Source: an uncultured Clostridium sp. (GTDB taxonomy: Bacteria > Bacillota > Clostridia > Lachnospirales > Lachnospiraceae). Taken from it: a stretch of 64,000 nucleotides of DNA. The stretch is taken from assembly GCA_900538475.1 (NCBI GenBank), contig UPYT01000005.1, positions 67,441 through 131,440 on the forward strand. The letters are read 5' to 3'. Under the pieces are notes generated by a model. The model searched no databases, was not told the DNA's origin, and was given only the letters and a program-made list of their open reading frames with translations. Below are positions 7,258-15,543 of this stretch, piece after piece. How positions within the stretch are numbered: position 1 is the first letter of the stretch; every line of letters starts with the position of its first letter. A program made the translations under genes and the position numbers.

Positions 7258-8640
7258 TTATGAGTTCTCTGCACTGTCCTCCGGCATGGAACGAAAAAAA
7301 GATACAACGAAAGGAAGCGTAATTGCTGCTGATATAATATCTGCCGTCACCTGGGAAATCTGAATTCCAAGCAGACCAAATACATGGCTGAAGATCCACA
7401 AAATAGGGATAAATACAATGCCGCTTCGTATCATCGACAAAAAAGTTGCCATTCCGCTTCTTCCAATACTCTGAAACAGCATATTTCCGCACAGAGAGAT
7501 CGGAAGAAAAAACAAAGAGAGACACTGAGCCCTAAGCGCCCGAACACCCACGCGGATCACCTCCGGATCATCCCGGAAAAGAGCAATAATCCATCCAGAA
7601 CAGAAAAATCCTGCTACTGCTGAAATACTTAACACAACCAGACTGCTGCGGATACTGAACCAGAAGCCCTCCCGCACGCGGCTGTATTTTCCTGCTCCGT
7701 AGTTGAAGGCACTGACCGGCTGAAATCCCTGCCCAATTCCCAATGCCACACAGAACAGAAAGTTAATTACCCTGGATACAATACTCATAGCTGCGATTGC
7801 TGCATCCCCATATACAGCAGAGCACAGGTTCAACACCATCACAGAAACGCTGTTGAGTCCCTGACGCATCAGGCTGGGAAAACCCACTGCTATAATATTG
7901 GTAATATCCTTCCTGCTGTGAGTGAAATATTTTATGCTGATTCGGCTCTGAATCTTTTCCCTGAGAAAGGGGCTGATCAGAATCGCCGCTCCCACATACT
8001 GAGAAACTGCGGTGGAAATTCCTGCTCCCCTGACCCCCATATCCAATCCGAAAATCAGAACCGCATCCCCAAAAATATTCAAAATTCCGCCGAAAGCCAG
8101 TCCCATCATGGCAAACACCGCTTTTCCCTCATACCGCAGAATATTGTTCATCACACAGCTGGAGGCCATGGCAGGCGCTGCTAAAAGAATCCAGGTACTG
8201 TATTCCTTTGCATAAGGCAAAATGGAATCCGTACTTCCCAGAAGACGCATCAGCGGCTCCTGTAAAACCAGTCCCAAAATCCCCATCAAACTGCCGCACA
8301 AAAGCGAAAGAAAGAAGCTGGTAGAGGCAAAGATTCTGGCACTCTCCACATCTCTTCCGCCCAGTTTTCTGCTGATATTGCTTCCTGCCCCGTGACCCAG
8401 CATAAATCCGAAAGCCTGAATAATCGCCATCAGAGCAAATACTACGCCGGTAGCTCCACTGGCACTGGTTCCCAGGCGGCTTACAAAAAAAGTATCCGCC
8501 ATATTATACACATTTGTCACCAGCATACTGATCGTAGTGGGAAGTCCCAATGTCAAAACCAGCTGATGAACCGGAGTTTTTGTCATTTTGTCAAACTGCT
8601 CCTGAGCGCTTTCGCCTTTTTCCACATGTTTTCCCTGCAT
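7258..8640 (-). CDS. MATE family multidrug efflux transporter (second copy)
   Basis: A 460-residue MATE exporter. Diagnostic stretches are PVHQLVLTLGLPTTISMLV and YNMADTFFVSRLG near residues 22-58 and IGQGFQPVSAFNYGAGKYSRVREGF near 300-325; about 12 membrane helices. The ATG at 8638-8640 has AAGAGGA close upstream. A TTGTAG-N17-TAAGAT pair about 80 bases further upstream could be its promoter, followed by ACAGG...CCTGT and a T-run that might act as an attenuator. No regulator gene is adjacent. The stop codon lies in TAACTGTTCA, similar to the repeat-end motif seen at 7175-7191. Substrate unknown. Confidence 0.89.
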   Translation of the reverse strand: MQGKHVEKGESAQEQFDKMTKTPVHQLVLTLGLPTTISMLVTNVYNMADTFFVSRLGTSASGATGVVFALMAIIQAFGFMLGHGAGSNISRKLGGRDVESARIFASTSFFLSLLCGSLMGILGLVLQEPLMRLLGSTDSILPYAKEYSTWILLAAPAMASSCVMNNILRYEGKAVFAMMGLAFGGILNIFGDAVLIFGLDMGVRGAGISTAVSQYVGAAILISPFLREKIQSRISIKYFTHSRKDITNIIAVGFPSLMRQGLNSVSVMVLNLCSAVYGDAAIAAMSIVSRVINFLFCVALGIGQGFQPVSAFNYGAGKYSRVREGFWFSIRSSLVVLSISAVAGFFCSGWIIALFRDDPEVIRVGVRALRAQCLSLFFLPISLCGNMLFQSIGRSGMATFLSMIRSGIVFIPILWIFSHVFGLLGIQISQVTADIISAAITLPFVVSFFRSMPEDSAENS

Positions 8641-8870
8641 TCCTCTTACACCCCTGAATTACACTGTTTTTCTATCCTGTCGCCTGTTGACAAAAACAGG
8701 AATTTTACCTGTATCTTAGCACATTTAAAAACCTTCTACAAGCTTCTGAAAAAGAATCTGCCTTGTTCATCTCCCCTTTCCCAGCTGTGTTAGCAGCCAT
8801 TTTTCTCTAGAGTACATTGCCCATTCTCACAGTTCGTTTTTATATCACAAAATGTACCTTCCCATAACAT

Positions 8871-8917
8871 AAAAAAAGATACTGCCCAACCATCAACCGA
8901 CGATCGGACAGCACCTT
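8871..8917 (-). terminator. Rnf operon terminator
   Basis: On the minus strand AGGTGCTGTCC pairs, with G-U pairs, with GGGCAGTATCT and is followed by seven T (8877-8871). It begins 15 bases after the rnfB stop. Confidence 0.8.
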
Positions 8918-8931
8918 TATGAAGCTTACTT

Positions 8932-9723
8932 TTACAGAATAATCTTGGAAGGACACTTTTCTGCGCACTTGCCGCAGTTTGTACACTTCGCATAATCAAT
9001 GACTGCTACGTTGTTATCCATGTGAATCGCATCAAACTCACACTGCTTGGTACACAGGGTACAGCCAATACAGCCATTGTCACATTTGGCCTTTACGTCC
9101 TTGCCCTTATCGTGGGAAGCACACTGTACCAGATGCTTTGCAGAGTAGGGAACCAGCTCAATCAGATGATTGGGGCAAGCAGCCACACATTTGCCGCAGG
9201 CAACACATTTTTCCTTGTCTACAACAGCAACACCATCCACAACATGAATCGCATCAAAAGCACAGGCCTTTACGCAGGAGCCGTAACCCATACATCCATA
9301 GGAGCAGGCTTTTTCACCAGCACCGGGAACTACAGCAACCTTGGCACAGTCATCAATACCAAAGTAATTGTACTGTACACGGGTTTTATCACAGGTACCT
9401 TTACATTTAACAAAAGCAACCTTCTTCTCAGAAGCTCCGCCTTCTACGCCCATAATTGCGGCAATCTTATCAGCTACAGCCGGACCGCCTACCGGACAGG
9501 CATTGACAGCTGCAGTTCCGGCGGCAATCGCGCTTGCCAGACCGTCACATCCCGGGAATCCGCAGCCGCCGCAGTTATTTCCCGGCAGCTCTGCTCGAAC
9601 CAGGATTTCTTTTTCATCTACCTCTACTTTTAACTTCTCACTGGCCAGTCCCAGGAGTACACCGATAATAATACCGATAGCACCGATGATTCCTGCTGCC
9701 ATGAGCAATCCCATCATATTCAT
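8932..9723 (-). CDS. rnfB: Rnf complex subunit RnfB, iron-sulfur protein
   Basis: A 263-residue electron-transfer subunit of the ion-translocating ferredoxin:NAD+ oxidoreductase. One N-terminal membrane helix (about 5-27) anchors it. A 4Fe-4S domain with CGGCGFPGCDGLA lies near residues 50-62. Further Cys include CKGTC, CAKV and CSYGCMGYGSC, then ferredoxin motifs CVACGKCVAACP, CIGCTLCTKQC and CTNCGKCAEKCP. RnfB is thought to accept electrons from reduced ferredoxin. It is the last gene of rnfCDGEAB, 16 bases after rnfA, and is followed by a terminator. Length and Cys count fit clostridial RnfB with several clusters. Confidence 0.96.
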   Translation of the reverse strand: MNMMGLLMAAGIIGAIGIIIGVLLGLASEKLKVEVDEKEILVRAELPGNNCGGCGFPGCDGLASAIAAGTAAVNACPVGGPAVADKIAAIMGVEGGASEKKVAFVKCKGTCDKTRVQYNYFGIDDCAKVAVVPGAGEKACSYGCMGYGSCVKACAFDAIHVVDGVAVVDKEKCVACGKCVAACPNHLIELVPYSAKHLVQCASHDKGKDVKAKCDNGCIGCTLCTKQCEFDAIHMDNNVAVIDYAKCTNCGKCAEKCPSKIIL

Positions 9724-9739
9724 CCTTCGATCCCTCCCG

Positions 9740-10315
9740 TTAAATCAGACCGGAAAAGCCCATGAAGGCAATCGCCATCAGACCGGAGGTGATCAGCACA
9801 ATGGGTGATCCCTTAAAGTTAAATGGAATATCATTGTCTTCAATGCTTTCACGGATACTTGCCAGCAGTACAATTGCAATGGTAAAGCCTACTGCAGTAC
9901 CAAAACCGTTGGCCACGCTGAAAATAAAGTTGTACTCCTTCTGTACGTTGGTCAGAGCGGAACCCAGAACTGCGCAGTTGGTGGTAATCAGAGGCAGGAA
10001 CACGCCCAGCGCCTGATACAGGGACTGCATATTTTTCTTCAGGAACATCTCAACCAGCTGTACCAGAGCTGCAATAACCAGGATAAATGCAATGGTCTGC
10101 AGATAGGTAAGACCTGTCGGTACCAGTACAAAGGTATAAATCAGGTTTGTCACAATAGAGGCCAGCACAATTACGAAAATAACGGCTGCGCCCATACCCA
10201 GAGAGGTGTCTACCTTCTTGGATACACCAAGGAACGGGCAGAGTCCCTGGAACTGGCTCAGGATGATGTTATTCACCAGAGCAGCGCCCACAATTACTAA
10301 AATTAATTCTTTCAT
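9740..10315 (-). CDS. rnfA: Rnf complex membrane subunit RnfA
   Basis: A 191-residue membrane protein with six hydrophobic segments, one of the paired NqrE/RnfA-type subunits whose inverted topology forms the membrane core of Rnf. The start LVIVGAALVNNIILSQFQGLCPFLGVSKK contains, at about residues 20-30, the Cys-bearing segment proposed to ligate an intramembrane iron-sulfur cluster (QFQGLCPFLG). TNCAVLG near 113 is the second such site. It sits 14 bases after rnfE and 16 before rnfB. Normal length, no anomalies. Confidence 0.96.
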   Translation of the reverse strand: MKELILVIVGAALVNNIILSQFQGLCPFLGVSKKVDTSLGMGAAVIFVIVLASIVTNLIYTFVLVPTGLTYLQTIAFILVIAALVQLVEMFLKKNMQSLYQALGVFLPLITTNCAVLGSALTNVQKEYNFIFSVANGFGTAVGFTIAIVLLASIRESIEDNDIPFNFKGSPIVLITSGLMAIAFMGFSGLI

Positions 10316-10329
10316 CTACTCAGCCCCTC

Positions 10330-11136
10330 CTATTCTGCCGTTTTCTCTGCAGCTGCTTTTTCAGCGGCTGCTTTTTTTGCTGCAGCTGCCTTCTCAGCGG
10401 CTGCTTTCTTTGCTGCCAGAGCCTCTTCTTCTTTCTTTCTGCGAATTTCTTCCAGAGCCTCATGGTTTGCCTGACATGCAGAGCCGCTGCAGGTTAAGCA
10501 GTTGCCGCCGCAGGCCAGCTTGGAAGGAGCCACAGAGCCATTAGTAGCAGAGGGAGCCTTAAATTTGTTCTGAAGGGCAGTCAGGCCAGCCAGTACAAAG
10601 AATGCTCCGGGTGCCAGACCGAAAATAGCAATACGGTAATTTTCCGGAATTAGCTCAATACCGAAAATGGAGCCAGAACCAAGGATCTCACGGAAAATAG
10701 CAATACAGGTCAGACCTACAGTAAATCCAAGACCCATACCAATACCATCAAAAGCGGATTCCACAGGACCGTTCTTTGCTGCATATGCCTCAGCGCGGCC
10801 AAGGATAATACAGTTTACTACGATCAGCGGAATAAAAATACCCAGTGACTCATACAGGCTCGGAATATATGCCTGCAGAAGCAGCTGTACAATAGTAACC
10901 AGAGAAGCAACAATTACAATATATGCCGGAATACGTACCCGATCCGGAATAATTTTCCGCAATGCGGAAATAAATAAGTTAGAGAAAACCAGAACTGCCG
11001 TTGTGGACAGTCCCATGCCGACGCCGTTGATGGCGGTTGTGGTAACTGCCAGAGTCGGACACATACCAAGCATCAGGACGAAGGTCGGGTTTTCTTTAAT
11101 AATACCGTTATATAAACGTTCTACACATTTATTCAT
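10330..11136 (-). CDS. rnfE: Rnf complex membrane subunit RnfE with an unusual C-terminal tail
   Basis: The first 190 residues form a normal RnfE with six membrane helices (NPTFVLMLGMCPTLAVTT near 17-34; VNCIILGRAEA near 107-117), partner of RnfA in the membrane core. About 78 further residues follow, which the family does not need. They hold a Cys motif C-x3-C-x2-C-x4-C (CGGNCLTCSGSAC, about 209-221), an EEIRRKKEEE helix, and a 30-residue Ala/Lys/Glu stretch of repeated AAAEKAA and AAKKAAA units. The tail may face the cytoplasm and could bind a metal or a cluster, or contact RnfB or RnfC; this is inference. The low-complexity DNA at 10333-10430 encodes it. Otherwise normal spacing within the operon. 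Confidence 0.94.
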   Translation of the reverse strand: MNKCVERLYNGIIKENPTFVLMLGMCPTLAVTTTAINGVGMGLSTTAVLVFSNLFISALRKIIPDRVRIPAYIVIVASLVTIVQLLLQAYIPSLYESLGIFIPLIVVNCIILGRAEAYAAKNGPVESAFDGIGMGLGFTVGLTCIAIFREILGSGSIFGIELIPENYRIAIFGLAPGAFFVLAGLTALQNKFKAPSATNGSVAPSKLACGGNCLTCSGSACQANHEALEEIRRKKEEEALAAKKAAAEKAAAAKKAAAEKAAAEKTAE

Positions 11137-11149
11137 GACTTCCTACCTC

Positions 11150-11761
11150 CTACTGTGCCAGGCAGTTCTTTACATAGTAAACTGCCCCGTTTACTGCACC
11201 AGTTACTGCATTTGAAGTAATGGTCGCACCGCTGATTGCATTGATCTCATTCTCTGCGGAAGCGCCGTTTTTGGTAACAGTAAATGAATCTACATTCTTG
11301 CCTGCATACTGGCCTTTCCATTCCGGCTTGTCTGCATTCATACCAAGACCTGCTGTCTCAGCCAGAGTTAAAAACTCAATGCCAGAAACTGTGCCGTCTG
11401 CTTCAATACCTACAGAAACAGTAATTGCGCCGCCATATCCGTCTTTGGAGGTAGAGGTAACAACATATCCCACCTCTGCGCCGGAAGCGTCCTTGCCGCT
11501 TACCGCCTCGTCCACAGTTACATTGCCATAGCCCAGGCCTGAAATCTCCGTATTGGCTGCTGCCAGAGCATCTGCAGAACCAGCTTCCTCAAAGGTCTCT
11601 GCTGCCGGAAGAACTGTCTTATAAGCCTCTGCCTTGGCAGCCATCTCAGCCGCAGCAATGGGAGCCTTTGTAATCTCATAAACACCGCCCAGACATGCAC
11701 CGGACACCAGTGTGATGGCAAACAGGATCATGGCATCTTTCATAAATCCGCCTTTACTCAT
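11150..11761 (-). CDS. rnfG: Rnf complex subunit RnfG, covalent flavoprotein
   Basis: A 203-residue subunit with an N-terminal membrane helix (about 7-28) and an outward-facing FMN-binding domain. The covalent FMN site is the Thr of SGAT in AISGATITSNAV, near residues 176-187, where FMN is attached through a phosphoester by ApbE. ApbE is not encoded in this window. The start overlaps the rnfD stop by four bases (ATGA, 11758-11761). Length fits the family. Confidence 0.95.
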   Translation of the reverse strand: MSKGGFMKDAMILFAITLVSGACLGGVYEITKAPIAAAEMAAKAEAYKTVLPAAETFEEAGSADALAAANTEISGLGYGNVTVDEAVSGKDASGAEVGYVVTSTSKDGYGGAITVSVGIEADGTVSGIEFLTLAETAGLGMNADKPEWKGQYAGKNVDSFTVTKNGASAENEINAISGATITSNAVTGAVNGAVYYVKNCLAQ

Positions 11762-12684
11762 GATTTTTTGCCCTCCTTTCCAAATGGTGTCGGAAGAGTG
11801 AAGCGCTCAATCAGCGGAACCAGCAGGTTGCTGATGATAATTGCGTAGGAAACACCCTCCGCAGAACCGCCGAAAATACGGAACAGTCCTGTCAGAATAC
11901 CTAAAAGAATACCGAACACAATCTGGCCCTTTGGTGTGATCGGGCTGGTCACATAGTCCGTTGCCATAAAAAAGGCACCGAAAATCAGACCGCCGCCGCA
12001 AAGGTGAGCCAGTACATAATTCAGATCCTGCTGTCCAAAAATAAATACGAAAACAGCGGTGGTCAGAATATAGGTAACCGGAATTCTCAGGGAAATCACT
12101 TTTTTCACAACCAGGTAAGCTGCACCGATTAACAGGGCAATCACAGAAACCTCACCAATGGTTCCCGGAATCTTACCAATAAACATCGCTGCTACATCTA
12201 CACTCTCGCCTGCCTTTAATACTGCCAGAGGAGTTGCTCCCGTCCAGCCGTCCAGAGTAAATGCAGACATCTGGCCGGTAAAGGAAATCAGCAGGAAGCA
12301 TCTTGCTGCCAGAGCCGGGTTCATAAAGTTCTGTCCCAGACCGCCGTAAAGCTGCTTTACTACAATAATGGCGAACACACCGCCCAGAGCCGGAATCCAC
12401 AGGGCAATCTCCGGCGGCATATTAAGCGCCAGAATCATACCGGTAACAACGGCACTGAAATCACTGATGGTACAGGGTCTTTTTGTAATCTTTTCAAATA
12501 CATACTCACTCAGCACGCAGGCCGCAATGGTTACAATCAGAACCAGCAGCGCGTGAAGCCCAAACTGAAATACACCAAAGGCTGTAGCCGGAAGCATGGC
12601 AATCGCCACATCCACCATAATGCTCTGGGTCGTCTCATTGCTCCGAACGTGCGGGGATGAGGATACGTTTAATAATTTACTCAT
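11758..12684 (-). CDS. rnfD: Rnf complex membrane subunit RnfD, covalent flavoprotein
   Basis: A 308-residue membrane subunit homologous to NqrB, with about ten helices. The TGAT in GWTGATPLAVLK (about residues 155-166) is the covalent FMN attachment motif. It forms the ion-conducting part of Rnf together with RnfA and RnfE. The start is 16 bases after rnfC and the end is coupled to rnfG through an ATGA overlap. Whether this complex pumps Na+ or H+ cannot be decided from the sequence. Confidence 0.95.
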   Translation of the reverse strand: MSKLLNVSSSPHVRSNETTQSIMVDVAIAMLPATAFGVFQFGLHALLVLIVTIAACVLSEYVFEKITKRPCTISDFSAVVTGMILALNMPPEIALWIPALGGVFAIIVVKQLYGGLGQNFMNPALAARCFLLISFTGQMSAFTLDGWTGATPLAVLKAGESVDVAAMFIGKIPGTIGEVSVIALLIGAAYLVVKKVISLRIPVTYILTTAVFVFIFGQQDLNYVLAHLCGGGLIFGAFFMATDYVTSPITPKGQIVFGILLGILTGLFRIFGGSAEGVSYAIIISNLLVPLIERFTLPTPFGKEGKKS

Positions 12685-12700
12685 GTCTTATCTTCCCCTC

Positions 12701-14026
12701 CTACGCTTTCTTTCTGCGGTTTGCTGCAACCGTTTTTCTCATTTCCTTGAAGGCCTGGGTCAGAGGACGCTTAGCCGGACAGATAAAGGTACAGCTTCCG
12801 CACTCCATACATTCCATGCCGCCAACCTTTTCAAAGGCCTTACAGTCGCCCTTTAAGGCTGCCTTCATCATCTTTACCGGCACAATATGGCTGGGACATA
12901 CGCTTACGCACTTGCCACAGCGGATACAGGGCGTCTCTGCATTGGCAGCAACCTCGTCCTTGCTCATGCACAGCAGAGCGGAGTTAGTCTTTGTCACCGG
13001 AATATCCGTTCCAAATAAAGCCATACCCATCATAGGGCCGCCTGCAATCAGCTTCTCCGGCTCTGTTTTAAAGCCGCCTGCTGCCTCGATCAGCTCCTGC
13101 ATATTGGTACCGATCTTCACCTGGAAGTTCTGGGGATTTGCAATCGCATCACCCGTCACGGTAACTACGCGGCGCATCAGCGGCGTTGTCTTACATACAG
13201 CATTATATACGGAAATAACCGTGTCAACGTTATCTACAATACAGCCAGCGTCCGCAGGAAGCATGGAGGAATTCACCTTTCTTCCAGTTACTGCATAAAT
13301 CAGAGAACGCTCACCGCCCTGAGGATACTTGGTCTGCAAAGGACATACCTCAATCCGGGACTCGTCCTTTACCAGCTCCTGAAGCTTTTTAATTGCCTCC
13401 GGCTTGTTATTCTCAATGCCGATTACACCCTTGGCGTTGTCAAACAGCTGAAGGATCACCTTCAGACCGCCTACTAACTTCTCCGGCTCTTCCATCATCA
13501 AACGGTAGTCAGATGTCAGATATGGCTCACACTCTGCACCATTCACCAGAATATATTCGATTTTACTCTCATCCTTTGGTGCCAGCTTTACATGTGTGGG
13601 GAATCCAGCTCCGCCCAGACCTACAATTCCGGCCTCCTTCACAATATCGCGGATCTCCTGCTTTGACAGCTTTGCCGGATCGCGGTCTGCTCCCAGCCCC
13701 TCTACGGCAGTGTACTCACCATCATTTTCCACCACAATGGAGTTTACCATTGCACCGTTTGCAACACGCCTCGGCTCAACTGCTTTGACCGTTCCGGAAA
13801 CAGAACAGATAACATTTGCAGAAATGAAGCCGCTGGCTTCGCCGATTTTCTGGCCTGCCAGAACCTTGTCACCCTTTTTCACCAGCGGAATCGCCGGAGC
13901 GCCGATGTGCTGAGACATTGGATAAACCAGATCTCCCTTCGGCATCAGGATCTGTACCGGCTTGTGCTCGGACAATTCTTTTCCTTCATAAGGATGAACG
14001 CCGCCTTTAAATGTAGCCAATCCCAT
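12701..14026 (-). CDS. rnfC: Rnf complex subunit RnfC, NADH-binding
   Basis: A 441-residue peripheral subunit that exchanges electrons with NAD(H). The N-terminal barrel-sandwich region (TFKGGVHPYEGKELSEHKPVQ start) is followed by the nucleotide/FMN-binding domain with GLGGAGFPTHVKL near residues 136-148 and NGAECEPYL near 161-169. Two C-terminal 4Fe-4S motifs are CIRCGKCVSVCP (about 367-378) and CMECGSCTFICP (about 406-417), and the tail is basic. First gene of rnfCDGEAB. A TTGAAT-N17-TATACT promoter lies about 75 bases upstream of the ATG. The length is typical of clostridial RnfC and shorter than many proteobacterial forms. Confidence 0.96.
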   Translation of the reverse strand: MGLATFKGGVHPYEGKELSEHKPVQILMPKGDLVYPMSQHIGAPAIPLVKKGDKVLAGQKIGEASGFISANVICSVSGTVKAVEPRRVANGAMVNSIVVENDGEYTAVEGLGADRDPAKLSKQEIRDIVKEAGIVGLGGAGFPTHVKLAPKDESKIEYILVNGAECEPYLTSDYRLMMEEPEKLVGGLKVILQLFDNAKGVIGIENNKPEAIKKLQELVKDESRIEVCPLQTKYPQGGERSLIYAVTGRKVNSSMLPADAGCIVDNVDTVISVYNAVCKTTPLMRRVVTVTGDAIANPQNFQVKIGTNMQELIEAAGGFKTEPEKLIAGGPMMGMALFGTDIPVTKTNSALLCMSKDEVAANAETPCIRCGKCVSVCPSHIVPVKMMKAALKGDCKAFEKVGGMECMECGSCTFICPAKRPLTQAFKEMRKTVAANRRKKA

Positions 14027-14098
14027 GAATCCTTACCCTCTTTCTCTACTTTTTTCTTGCATTTTATTGACAAAATCTCTCACCTTGTCATCCATATC

Positions 14099-14127
14099 AG
14101 TATAACATAATTAAACAGGCCATTCAA
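14099..14127 (-). promoter_or_regulatory. Promoter of the rnf operon
   Basis: Minus-strand TTGAAT (14127-14122), 17-base spacer, TATACT (14104-14099). Upstream sequence is very AT-rich, with a partial Rex-like half-site pair (TTGTTAA...AAACAA, 14211-14228) about 85 bases further upstream. Confidence 0.65.
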
Positions 14128-14139
14128 TTCCATTTTTCT

Positions 14140-14535
14140 CCTTGTATACTGTGTATATAATACATTTCTCGACCATTTTGTCTCATTTCTAAGTAGTTTT
14201 CGACTATTTTTTGTTAATAAAAAAACAAGTTTTTCTGTTTTTGTATTTATTATGTTTTTCTAAAAAAACAATTTATTTTTTATGAATTCCAATGATTCAA
14301 GAAAAAGGGTGAAATGAGGAAAAAACTGACAGGAGAGCTGATTTCCTGCGGCTGTCAGATTGTGAAATTTTTGTTCATTTTTAGCGTTTTTTATGAAAAT
14401 TTTAAATTTATTGTTTTTTCTTATTTATATTAATAAGTTTTGCTTATTTATTTTCATTTAAAAAATTTTTTCAATTTTTTTGAAAGAAGTGCAATAAAAC
14501 TCACTGCCTCTGCATTAACTAATTGAACGGATGAA
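14140..14535. other. AT-rich gap between rnf promoter and acetyltransferase
   Basis: Strongly AT-rich sequence with many A and T runs, and no open frame with a ribosome site on either strand. One hairpin terminator is annotated inside it. It may act as an upstream activating (UP-like) region for the rnf promoter, which is inference. Confidence 0.4.
14321..14359 (-). terminator. Terminator-like hairpin facing rnf
   Basis: On the minus strand CTGACAG (14359-14353) and CTGTCAG (14333-14327) pair, followed by six T (14326-14321). CAGGA/TCCTG inside offers an alternative stem. It would stop minus-strand transcription entering the rnf promoter region. Confidence 0.5.
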
Positions 14536-14745
14536 AAGAGGAACGCTCTGAAGCAGAACATGCGGCAAAAAACCTATCAAGAACATTTACGAGATCCCTT
14601 GATGCATTACACTCTATCACACACCGCCGCAGCTCCTGTACAGGGGCAGACTCCTTTTCAAAAAACCTTAAAAATTAGGGTTGCAACCAAAAGAAGCAGG
14701 ATTTCCCACAGCTCAACAAACTGTGAAAAATCCCGCTTCTTTTTT
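14536..14745 (+). ncRNA. Candidate structured small RNA
   Basis: About 210 bases with no convincing frame contain nested stems: TGCGGC (14561-14566) with GCCGCA (14626-14631), enclosing ATCAAG (14576-14581) with CTTGAT (14598-14603). A hairpin GCTCCTGTACAGGGGC (14632-14647) and the palindrome GGTTGCAACC follow, ending in a strong terminator at 14692-14745. No clear promoter was found and no known RNA family was recognised. It could instead be the 3' region of an unrecognised transcript. Confidence 0.35.
14692..14745 (+). terminator. Strong intrinsic terminator
   Basis: AGAAGCAGGATTT pairs with AAATCCCGCTTCT with CACAG/CTGTG nearer the loop, followed by TTTTTT on the plus strand. TTTT follows on the minus strand, so it may act in both directions. 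Confidence 0.75.
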
Positions 14746-14820
14746 ATACTCTCCTCAAAACAGAAAAACGTGATAAAATAGAAAAATTAAAACCACGAAA
14801 CCATACAGGGAGGTATTTCT

Positions 14821-15441
14821 ATGACTCAACCAGAACGCCGCGATGCATCTATGGCCTATATCAGCGATGACGCTGTCATGGAAGAGCAGCGCCAGTGCCG
14901 CAGGATTCTTCAGCGGTTTAATTTTGCCGATCGCTCTGACTTTGAAGGTCTAGCCACCATCACAAAAGAGCTTCTCGGTAAATCCGATCACGCCTTTATT
15001 AACCCACCCTTTTTCTGTGACTACGGAAAGCATATTGAAGTGGGCAAAAACTTCTATGCCAATTACAATTGTACTATTCTTGATGTAGCAAAAGTAACTA
15101 TCGGAGACAACTGCATGCTGGCTCCTAACGTAGCCATCTATACAGCAGGCCATCCCCTCCACCCGGTATCCCGCAATTCTCTATACGAATACGGAATTCC
15201 CGTTACCATTGGGGACAATGTATGGATTGGAGGAAATGTCGTTATTCTTCCCGGTGTCAACATTGGCAGCAATGTAGTAATCGGTGCAGGAAGCGTAGTG
15301 ACAAAAGATATTCCCGACTGGTCTCTGGCAGCAGGCAATCCCTGTCGGGTACTGAGAAAAATAACGGAAGAGGATAAGCGGTACTATTTCCGGGATCTGG
15401 AATTTGATGAGGAAGCCTGGGATACCATTTCCAAACTGTAG
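14821..15441 (+). CDS. Sugar O-acetyltransferase, maltose/galactoside acetyltransferase type
   Basis: A 206-residue left-handed beta-helix acetyltransferase of the LacA/Maa/NodL group, moving an acetyl group from acetyl-CoA to a sugar hydroxyl. The N-terminal Maa-type helical region (about 1-60) is followed by hexapeptide repeats (VTIGDNCMLAPNVAI, VTIGDNVWIGGNVVILPGV, IGSNVVIGAGSVVTKDIP). The catalytic His is in YTAGHPLHPVSRN (about 103-115). The ATG has AGGGAGG upstream at the usual distance. Monocistronic, with a hairpin after the stop. The acceptor sugar is unknown; a role in exporting or detoxifying surplus sugars is usual for the family. Confidence 0.9.
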   Translation: MTQPERRDASMAYISDDAVMEEQRQCRRILQRFNFADRSDFEGLATITKELLGKSDHAFINPPFFCDYGKHIEVGKNFYANYNCTILDVAKVTIGDNCMLAPNVAIYTAGHPLHPVSRNSLYEYGIPVTIGDNVWIGGNVVILPGVNIGSNVVIGAGSVVTKDIPDWSLAAGNPCRVLRKITEEDKRYYFRDLEFDEEAWDTISKL

Positions 15442-15447
15442 CAAAAC

Positions 15448-15491
15448 TGCCGCCAGTCCTGAACGGATACTTCCGTTCTGACTGACGGCAG
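15448..15491. terminator. Hairpin between convergent genes
   Basis: CTGCCGCCAGTC...GAACGG pairs with CCGTTC...GACTGACGGCAG in a long stem. On the minus strand it is followed by TTTT; on the plus strand no T-run is seen. It ends the heat-shock/symporter operon and probably the acetyltransferase transcript. Confidence 0.6.
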
Positions 15492-15543
15492 AAATCATAT
15501 TCCAGTCTGATTTTCTGCTTGTCTATTTTATTTTGCTTCTTTA

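Noticed and set aside
8790..8870. A 26-codon minus-strand frame with four Cys (C-x5-C-x4-C-x6-C) between the rnf terminator and MATE-2
   Set aside because: It begins directly after the terminator's T-run and has no ribosome site; translation is not supported.
9022..9633. 203-codon plus-strand frame opposite rnfB
   Set aside because: Antisense to a Cys-rich ferredoxin gene with full motif support; codon bias mirror image.
14560..14781. 73-codon plus-strand frame
   Set aside because: Runs through a strong terminator and lacks a ribosome site; the region looks like RNA rather than protein.
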